Source of the DNA: Photobacterium halotolerans DSM 18316
Lineage (GTDB): Bacteria > Pseudomonadota > Gammaproteobacteria > Enterobacterales > Vibrionaceae
Assembly (NCBI RefSeq): GCF_000425165.1
Contig: NZ_KE384320.1
Location: forward strand, 62,001-126,000
Direction of reading: 5' to 3'
Length of the DNA: 64,000 nt
The stretch's first letter is position 1, and the number at the start of each line of letters is the position of its first letter. The translations under genes were made by a program, and so were the position numbers. Below, in pieces: positions 58,696 through 64,000 of the stretch. A model generated the notes under the pieces. The model had not been told where the DNA came from. It did no database searches and saw only the letters and a program-made list of their open reading frames with translations.

Positions 58696-59547
58696 TTACT
58701 GCTCTTCCTCATGCAGATAACGTGCAATTTCGATACGATGACTGTACCAGATAGCTCCACTGTCACGACCGTATTTTCGAATACGATCTGCTACCAGCTC
58801 AGACTGGTGATTATCACAGTACGACTTCAGATCGCGATAATATGCCAACGCCAGCTCACACGCTTCACGGTTCATGAAGTAATATCCACCCACTCGGGTG
58901 TAAATCTTACGTAAACCGTTAATTGTCAGTACATACAGAATGTTACCTGAGTGGGTAGCCATCCCCTGAAACATGCGGTAATCAAAATAATTGAAGGCAC
59001 GGGCACGGCAAATCTGCTCGCACAGCTCCGGCTGTTCCTTACCGTATTTATCCACAATTTTTCTGACTTCCAGTAGCAGCTCAGGCTTTGCCTCACAGCT
59101 TTCCACGAAAGACTCAAAGCTGCTCGCAGCCAGGAGAGACTCACAGGAATGGATAACATAATCCAGCAACTGGCTGACTTTTTCGCTGTTAGATTTCACC
59201 GCATAACGCATATAAACGGTGCTGATATCGGTACGGGCAGCCAGCAGATCTTCCAGTACGCGCTGCACATCCTGGCCATCCAGTGTAATAAGGGTATCCA
59301 GGATGCTCAGTCCTGAAGTATCCATATAATTATTTACCCGGGTCGGCTTACCGTGCTGAATGGTCAGCCATCCATCACGTGCCAAACGCTGCAGCACTTC
59401 CCGTAAAGTTGTACGTGTCACACCAATCAGCTCTGATAATTCACGCTCTGCAGGTAAAATTGAGCCCTGCGGAAAATGATTATTCCAGATACTCTCAATG
59501 ATGTATTTCTCAGCAAATGTTGCTGGGCTATCAGCCTTTATAACCAT
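58696..59547 (-). CDS. fadR: Fatty acid metabolism regulator FadR
   Basis: GntR-family regulator that represses beta-oxidation genes and activates unsaturated fatty-acid synthesis; acyl-CoA releases it from DNA. The 283-aa form is longer than E. coli FadR (239 aa) and fits the vibrio type, which has an insertion of about 40 residues in the ligand-binding domain; the extra sequence lies between about residues 130 and 175 here. The winged helix-turn-helix is visible (FPQGSILPAERELSELIGVT then RTTLREVLQRLARDGWL). Divergent from nhaB, as in E. coli. Likely targets in this window: fadH and perhaps fadL-volA. Confidence 0.96.
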   Translation of the reverse strand: MVIKADSPATFAEKYIIESIWNNHFPQGSILPAERELSELIGVTRTTLREVLQRLARDGWLTIQHGKPTRVNNYMDTSGLSILDTLITLDGQDVQRVLEDLLAARTDISTVYMRYAVKSNSEKVSQLLDYVIHSCESLLAASSFESFVESCEAKPELLLEVRKIVDKYGKEQPELCEQICRARAFNYFDYRMFQGMATHSGNILYVLTINGLRKIYTRVGGYYFMNREACELALAYYRDLKSYCDNHQSELVADRIRKYGRDSGAIWYSHRIEIARYLHEEEQ

Positions 59548-59790
59548 CAGTTAGTATTCCAAACTTGCTTCTTGCTTATCTTTTATAAACTCATCATACC
59601 ACTAGTTATGGCTGAGTAGAAACGTTGCCTCCGGGAGTTTTGAAGTAAGTTAACAAAGGTGTAATATCCTGCAATCAAACCCTCATCCCAACTTATTGTT
59701 CTGGCAGATATATTTTTAACTATTTCTGTTACAATCCCTAAGTCGTAGTCCACGTCTTGGGTTTACGCTCTATTTTTGTGTTACGAAATA
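59548..59790. other. Divergent control region between fadR and nhaB
   Basis: About 240 bp, AT-rich, no gene. It contains the fadR promoter; the nhaB promoter is annotated separately. No FadR operator was recognised here. Confidence 0.45.
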
Positions 59791-59819
59791 TTAACACCTT
59801 AACAAACAATTCATACAAT
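59791..59819 (+). promoter_or_regulatory. Sigma-70-type promoter for nhaB
   Basis: TTAACA (59791-59796) and TACAAT (59814-59819) are separated by 17 bp, close to the consensus. Transcription would start near 59826, giving a 5' leader of about 167 nt. Confidence 0.6.
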
Positions 59820-59825
59820 CGGTTA

Positions 59826-59992
59826 AAATTGCGACCCGTAAATAAAGGGGAGTCAGCAATGACAATTCCCCGGAAAGGAAGCAATTTGTCATCAAAATCT
59901 CAGGACTTTCAATGACTCGACACATTCTGAGTCAAGGCTGAGGTACGCCTGTTGTTTTGGTGACGCCCATAAATAACACAGAGATCAAAAAA
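59826..59992 (+). promoter_or_regulatory. Structured nhaB leader with alternative stems
   Basis: The leader can fold as GGGGA-GTCA-GCAA-TGAC-AAT-TCCCC (59847-59871), with a GNRA-type GCAA tetraloop. Alternatively TGACAA (59860-59865) pairs with TTGTCA (59886-59891); both use TGAC, so they exclude each other. A later stem GACTC/GAGTC (59914-59933) follows. A small leader ORF spans the switching region. This suggests regulation of nhaB by RNA folding or translation of the leader; no known riboswitch class was recognised with confidence. Confidence 0.5.
59859..59915 (+). CDS. Possible 18-aa leader peptide of nhaB
   Basis: The frame MTIPRKGSNLSSKSQDFQ has a ribosome-binding site (GGGGAG) 7 bases before the ATG. 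That site is itself paired in the first leader hairpin. The frame ends 77 bp before nhaB. It could be a regulatory leader peptide; expression is unproven. Confidence 0.35.
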   Translation: MTIPRKGSNLSSKSQDFQ

Positions 59993-61582
59993 ATGGCTAT
60001 CACGCTAGGGAACGCGTTTATTAAGAACTTTCTGGGTAAAGCGCCCGACTGGTATAAACTCACGATCATTGCCTTCTTGGTGATCAACCCCATCATTTTT
60101 TTCTTCATCGACCCTTTTGTCGCTGGCTGGCTACTGGTTGTTGAGTTTATCTTCACTCTGGCAATGGCACTGAAATGCTATCCGCTCCAGCCTGGTGGTC
60201 TGCTGGCCATTGAGGCTGTCGCCATCGGCATGACGACGCCTGAACTGGTCAAACATGAGCTGGTTGCCAATATTGAAGTCTTGCTGCTGCTGATCTTTAT
60301 GGTCGCGGGCATTTACTTCATGAAGCAGCTGCTGCTGTTCATTTTCACCAAGATACTGATAGGCATCCGCTCAAAAATTCTGCTGTCACTGTCTTTTTGT
60401 ATCATGGCAGCCTTCCTGTCGGCATTTTTGGACGCCCTGACTGTGATTGCCGTTGTGATCAGTGTGACCACAGGTTTCTACAGCATCTACCATAAAGTCG
60501 CCTCCGGTCAGGAGCCACACGCGTCTCACGACCACACTTCCGATCATGCTATTCAAGAACTGAGCCGCGACGATCTGGAAAACTACCGGGCCTTTCTGCG
60601 CAGTCTGCTGATGCATGCGGGTGTGGGTACCGCTCTGGGTGGTGTTATGACCATGGTCGGCGAACCGCAAAACCTGATCATTGCCAATCAGGCGGGCTGG
60701 CAGTTTGGCGAATTCTTCCTGCGCATGGCACCTGTAACCGTACCGGTTTTCTTCTGTGGCCTTATCACTTGTGCTCTGGTCGAAAAGTTTGGTTTGTGCG
60801 GCTACGGCGCCAAGCTTCCTGAAAACGTACGCAACATTTTGATCGACTACGATAACGAAGAGCGTAAGCGTCGTACCAATCTGGATATCGCTAAACTCTG
60901 GGTCCAAGTCATCATAGCCGTCTGGCTGATTGCCGGTCTGGCCCTGCATTTGGCTGCTGTCGGCCTGATTGGTCTGACCGTGATCATCCTGGCTACCGCG
61001 TTTACCGGTATCATTGAAGAGCACTCTCTGGGTAAAGCCTTTGAAGAAGCTCTGCCATTTACTGCTCTGCTGGCGGTTTTCTTCTCAGTCGTGGCAGTGA
61101 TCATTGAACAAAAACTGTTCAGCCCTATTATTACCTCCGTACTGGAAATGGATGGCAGTGCGCAAATGGGCATGTTCTACATTGCCAACGGGCTGTTATC
61201 CATGGTGTCGGATAACGTTTTTGTCGGTACCGTCTATATCAATGAAGTGAAATCAGCGCTGATCGACGGCATGATTGACCGCGAACGGTTCGACATGCTG
61301 GCCGTGGCCATCAATACAGGCACCAACCTGCCATCGGTCGCGACGCCAAACGGTCAGGCCGCTTTCCTGTTTGCACTGACATCGGCATTGGCACCGCTGA
61401 TCCGACTGTCCTACGGGCGCATGGTCTATATGGCACTGCCATATACACTGGTCTTGTCGCTGATTGGCCTCGCGGGTATTGAGCTGACGCTGATCCCTAT
61501 GACGGAGTGGTTCTATCAAAACGGTTGGTTGTCCGCCGCCAGCGAAGCCATTCCACAATTGGCTCCGGTAACTGGACACTAA
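59993..61582 (+). CDS. nhaB: Na+/H+ antiporter NhaB
   Basis: Inner-membrane electrogenic Na+/H+ antiporter, 529 aa, with about twelve transmembrane segments. Typical pieces are [60 protein letters not shown] and [20 protein letters not shown]. The C-terminal [20 protein letters not shown] is also conserved. The ATG at 59993 was chosen since it gives the family N-terminus and no upstream ATG exists; its ribosome-binding site is weak. Divergent from fadR and followed by dsbB, the usual vibrio order. It protects against sodium at alkaline pH; the leader may control it. Confidence 0.96.
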   Translation: MAITLGNAFIKNFLGKAPDWYKLTIIAFLVINPIIFFFIDPFVAGWLLVVEFIFTLAMALKCYPLQPGGLLAIEAVAIGMTTPELVKHELVANIEVLLLLIFMVAGIYFMKQLLLFIFTKILIGIRSKILLSLSFCIMAAFLSAFLDALTVIAVVISVTTGFYSIYHKVASGQEPHASHDHTSDHAIQELSRDDLENYRAFLRSLLMHAGVGTALGGVMTMVGEPQNLIIANQAGWQFGEFFLRMAPVTVPVFFCGLITCALVEKFGLCGYGAKLPENVRNILIDYDNEERKRRTNLDIAKLWVQVIIAVWLIAGLALHLAAVGLIGLTVIILATAFTGIIEEHSLGKAFEEALPFTALLAVFFSVVAVIIEQKLFSPIITSVLEMDGSAQMGMFYIANGLLSMVSDNVFVGTVYINEVKSALIDGMIDRERFDMLAVAINTGTNLPSVATPNGQAAFLFALTSALAPLIRLSYGRMVYMALPYTLVLSLIGLAGIELTLIPMTEWFYQNGWLSAASEAIPQLAPVTGH

Positions 61583-61635
61583 CGGGAATTTCTGGTTCTC
61601 TAGGTTGTCATAGCTAAAGCAAAGCACTGAGTAAC

Positions 61636-61669
61636 AAGGGGTTGTCGACTTTTGCGTTTACAACCCCTT
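61636..61669 (+). terminator. Hairpin between nhaB and dsbB
   Basis: A 10-bp perfect stem (61636-61645 and 61660-61669) with a 14-base loop and no T-tract. It is perhaps an mRNA-stabilising or partial-termination element. Confidence 0.45.
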
Positions 61670-61694
61670 CGCTGTATCTGACCGAGAGAATTAC

Positions 61695-62216
61695 ATGCAG
61701 ATGTTAAAAACCTTCAGCCAACGCCGTCTGTCGTGGCTACTGTTGTTACTTTTCGCCGTCTTCTTCGAAGGCTGCGCCCTGTTTTTCCAGCACGCGATGA
61801 ATCTGGCGCCCTGTGTCATGTGTATCTATGAGCGCATTGCGATGTTTGGGATTGGTATTGCGGCTCTGGTTGGCCTGATCGCCCCTGACGTCAGTGTTAT
61901 TCGCTGGTCCGGTCTGGCGTTATGGGGATACAGCGCCTGGCGTGGTCTGTCTCTGGCACAAGAACATGTCGGCTATCAGTTTAACCCTTCCCCATTTGCC
62001 ACCTGCGATCTGTTTGTCAAACTGCCGGCCTGGGCACCACTGAATCAATGGGCACCGTGGTTGTTTGAAGCGTACGGCGATTGCAGTAAAGTGGTATGGC
62101 AATTTCTGGGACAATCCATGCCGCAATGGCTGGTCATCATTTTCGCGGCTAACCTGATTGTCTGGGCCGTTATCGTGCTATCTCAGTTTGTTAAATCCAC
62201 CTCAAGCCGATACTGA
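61695..62216 (+). CDS. dsbB: Disulfide bond formation protein B
   Basis: Inner-membrane quinone reductase that reoxidises DsbA. The 173 aa form four transmembrane helices. The first periplasmic loop has the CxxC motif (LAPCVMCIYERIAMFG), and the second loop has the other Cys pair (FATCDLFVKL and YGDCSKVVWQ). Follows nhaB, as in related bacteria; a bidirectional hairpin terminator comes after. Confidence 0.97.
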   Translation: MQMLKTFSQRRLSWLLLLLFAVFFEGCALFFQHAMNLAPCVMCIYERIAMFGIGIAALVGLIAPDVSVIRWSGLALWGYSAWRGLSLAQEHVGYQFNPSPFATCDLFVKLPAWAPLNQWAPWLFEAYGDCSKVVWQFLGQSMPQWLVIIFAANLIVWAVIVLSQFVKSTSSRY

Positions 62217-62217
62217 C

Positions 62218-62247
62218 AACACAGGAGGCGCTATACCTCCTGTGTTT
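62218..62247. terminator. Bidirectional terminator between dsbB and the SEC-C gene
   Basis: An 11-bp perfect stem (62218-62228 and 62236-62246) with a 7-base loop, ending in TTT. It lies directly between the convergent genes. Confidence 0.8.
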
Positions 62248-62250
62248 GTG

Positions 62251-62904
62251 TCACTGGTTTCGGCCGCAACACTGCTTAAACTTTTTCCCGCTGCCGCACG
62301 GACAAGGGTCATTGCGGCCCACCCCTTTATATGGGTTGATCGACTGCGCTGAGCTGCCACCTTGCTGCAGCTCATCAGCAGCCATCACCACCTCTGAAAT
62401 CATAAAAGGCAAATTGGCATACAATGCACTGGGCTCTGGCATACTGCCGATGCCGTCATCAGCCATTTGAGACAGCGTACCGGCCTCATCAAGAATCAGC
62501 ATACAGGTCGTCAACAAGGCTGACAGCATTCTGCCGGTGCCATCGGAAATGGTTTTGTTTTCCCAGTGCACTGCCACATGCGGCCAAACAGCCAGAAAGC
62601 CTTCGGCAAAATGCCCCATGGCTTCTGTTACCCCCTGCGCTTCCTGCCACTGCAGATCCACAGGAAGGCTGTATTCGCCCGATTTAACAGCCAGATATTG
62701 GTGCTCAAAATGGGCCAGTATGCTGGCCCTGTCTTGCTGGCTGATGGTCACTGGCTCATCTTCTGTCAGGCCGCCGACCAGCGCGGGCAGCCAGTTATCC
62801 GGCTCCATTGCAGCAGGGTTAGCATTTGCAGCGAGTAAAGCGCCTTCAATAAAGGCCGGCGGCATACCTGCCCAGTCATCAGAGAGCGTGATCAATGTGG
62901 TCAT
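62251..62904 (-). CDS. YecA/UPF0149 family protein with C-terminal SEC-C motif
   Basis: 217-aa cytoplasmic protein. The N-terminal domain has the UPF0149 pattern ([20 protein letters not shown], then [20 protein letters not shown]). The C-terminus carries a SEC-C zinc motif ([18 protein letters not shown]). The ATG at 62904 has an AGGAAAA site; the frame continues upstream without support. E. coli YecA binds ribosomes through such a zinc motif; the same role here is inference. Confidence 0.9.
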   Translation of the reverse strand: MTTLITLSDDWAGMPPAFIEGALLAANANPAAMEPDNWLPALVGGLTEDEPVTISQQDRASILAHFEHQYLAVKSGEYSLPVDLQWQEAQGVTEAMGHFAEGFLAVWPHVAVHWENKTISDGTGRMLSALLTTCMLILDEAGTLSQMADDGIGSMPEPSALYANLPFMISEVVMAADELQQGGSSAQSINPYKGVGRNDPCPCGSGKKFKQCCGRNQ

Positions 62905-63038
62905 GGTGTTTTCCTGTTTGTTGTTACCGGCGAGTATAACGCAAACGAAAAAGGCCGCAAATGTGATGATTTGTTGTTGAAATTTCACTCAAAACAGCGC
63001 AAAAATGGCCTCAACGCCAACAGCTTTGGGTAACAAAG

Positions 63039-63740
63039 ATGCAAAGAGAAATCAGCGCTATCATTGCAGGATCTACCGGACTGGTGGGTAACGAGCTTCT
63101 GCACCTGCTGCTCGGTAACGGCGCCATGGAAAAGGTATATGCCTTAACCCGGACCGCCTTGCCCTATCGCAGTAAAAACCTGGTGCAGATAGTCCATCCT
63201 GAATTACGTATCACGGAATGGGAAGATACCGATCCGGTCCCTGAGCTTGGATTTATTTGCCTGGGCACCACCAAAAAGTCTGCCGGCAGCAAAGCCGGAC
63301 TTGAGGCGGTGGATGTCGAGCTGGTCAAATCGGTAGCGCGCAGTATGTTACAGCTTGGCGTACAGCACCTTGTCGTCATCTCCAGTCTGGGCGCCACGCC
63401 CTACTCCCCTTCCTTCTATCTGCGTTGCAAAGCGAAAATGGAGCAGGCACTGAGTGACATGGGCTTCAGCCACTGCATTTTCGTGCGTCCGGGGCCGCTG
63501 AGCGGTGAGCGCTCGGAATCACGGCAAGATGAAGTGCTGCTGCAAAAAGGTCTGGAGCTTGCTCAGCCTTTGCTTGTCGGCCCGCTTTCGCACCTGGCGC
63601 CGATTCCTGCCGAGGACGTTGCCCTCACCATGCTGAATCTGGCGATGAAGGCTTTAGAGCTGCCGCCCACCCCCGCCGAAATTCACAGCGGCAATGCCCT
63701 CAGGCGACACACCGCTGATACTCAACACACTCAGGCCTGA
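63039..63740 (+). CDS. Atypical short-chain dehydrogenase / NAD(P)-binding protein
   Basis: 233-aa Rossmann-fold protein of the NAD(P)H-binding (HTATIP2/YbjT-like) group. The N-terminal nucleotide motif is ISAIIAGSTGLVGNELLHLL. GFICLGTTKKSAGSKAGLEA and HLVVISSLGATPYSPSFYLR with a Ser/Tyr pair follow, then CKAKMEQAL with the Lys. The substrate is unknown. The start is supported by position and the glycine motif near the N-terminus. dusC follows 83 bp downstream. Confidence 0.88.
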   Translation: MQREISAIIAGSTGLVGNELLHLLLGNGAMEKVYALTRTALPYRSKNLVQIVHPELRITEWEDTDPVPELGFICLGTTKKSAGSKAGLEAVDVELVKSVARSMLQLGVQHLVVISSLGATPYSPSFYLRCKAKMEQALSDMGFSHCIFVRPGPLSGERSESRQDEVLLQKGLELAQPLLVGPLSHLAPIPAEDVALTMLNLAMKALELPPTPAEIHSGNALRRHTADTQHTQA

Positions 63741-63823
63741 CCAGACATTGAGCAAAAGGTGACAAGCCAGCTTAACCGCACTACAATCTCGCCTCTTTAA
63801 CTGAACAGCAGTAATCTGAGGCT

Positions 63824-64000
63824 ATGAGACTGATACTTGGCCCGATGGAAGGTGTGCTTGACCACCTGATGCGGGAAATGCTCACTGAAATCAATGACTA
63901 CGATCTGTGCGTGACTGAATTTGTCCGCGTGATCGACCAGCGCCTGCCCAAAAGTGTCTTCTATCGTCTGTGCCCGGAATTACTGCAAGGTGGCAAAACC
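63824..64000 (+). CDS. dusC: tRNA-dihydrouridine synthase DusC (5' part; runs off the window)
   Basis: Flavin-dependent reductase that makes dihydrouridine in tRNA. Only the first 59 codons are present and the frame is open at the right edge. The start [20 protein letters not shown] matches the DusC N-terminus (the FMN-binding PMEGV motif). [20 protein letters not shown] and [11 protein letters not shown] are also typical. DusC modifies U16 in E. coli; DusA and DusB are less similar. Confidence 0.9.
   Translation, partial: MRLILGPMEGVLDHLMREMLTEINDYDLCVTEFVRVIDQRLPKSVFYRLCPELLQGGKT

Noticed and set aside
59841..59950. Mn2+ (yybP-ykoY) riboswitch in the nhaB leader
   Set aside because: Only a GGGGAGT element and a short AGGTACG stretch resemble it; the remainder of the consensus is missing.

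Overview
The window is a stretch of bacterial chromosome from a marine gammaproteobacterium of the family Vibrionaceae. The family is indicated by the luxO-luxU-qrr quorum-sensing locus, the sodium-motor gene motY next to rnt, a long FadR (283 aa) of the vibrio type, the fadL-volA pair, and the Na+-handling genes rnfABCDGE and nhaB. The genus cannot be fixed from sequence alone; a Photobacterium/Grimontia/Enterovibrio-like organism is as plausible as Vibrio. No rRNA, tRNA, insertion sequence, prophage or CRISPR array was found. Almost every gene is a recognisable core gene.

Layout: 1-5.3 kb holds the end of an oligopeptide transporter operon (oppA-oppB, minus strand), two small unknown ORFs and a general porin. 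5.3-7.6 kb is the molybdopterin operon moaA-C-D-E (no moaB), preceded by a probable Moco riboswitch. 7.9-12.1 kb holds a 75-aa unknown protein, a Lon-N-domain protein with LuxO-like boxes and a sigma-54 promoter, a YvcK/CofD-like protein, luxU, luxO and the qrr small RNA. 12.1-22.1 kb is uvrB, rnfABCDGE, nth and gloA. 22.1-25.4 kb is a Mn-type superoxide dismutase gene with an unknown partner, then motY and rnt. 25.6-31 kb is fadL, volA and a sodium/proton antiporter-like gene. 31-37.9 kb is grxD, sodB, asd, yejK, yejL, yejM and a small lipoprotein. 38.2-44.6 kb is a GAF-GGDEF diguanylate cyclase, topB, a nitroreductase and fadH. 44.8-53.2 kb is sppA, ansA, a GST-like gene, yeaC, a lipoprotein, msrB, gapA, yeaD and a VOC protein. 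53.7-58.6 kb is the yeaG-yeaH-ycgB operon. 58.7-64 kb is fadR, nhaB, dsbB, a SEC-C protein, an atypical SDR and the start of dusC.

Several themes link genes. Fatty-acid use is spread over fadL-volA, fadH and fadR, and a FadR-like operator is visible before fadH. Na+ bioenergetics is represented by Rnf, NhaB, MotY and a further antiporter. Redox defence is represented by two SODs, MsrB, GrxD and the Rnf complex.

The observation most worth following is that the sigma-54/LuxO promoter architecture seen at qrr is repeated, with similar spacing, before the Lon-N-domain gene 3.6 kb away. This suggests a protein-coding gene directly activated by LuxO~P at low cell density. Further candidates are a structured nhaB leader with two mutually exclusive stems and a leader ORF, and a terminator-like hairpin in the asd leader.
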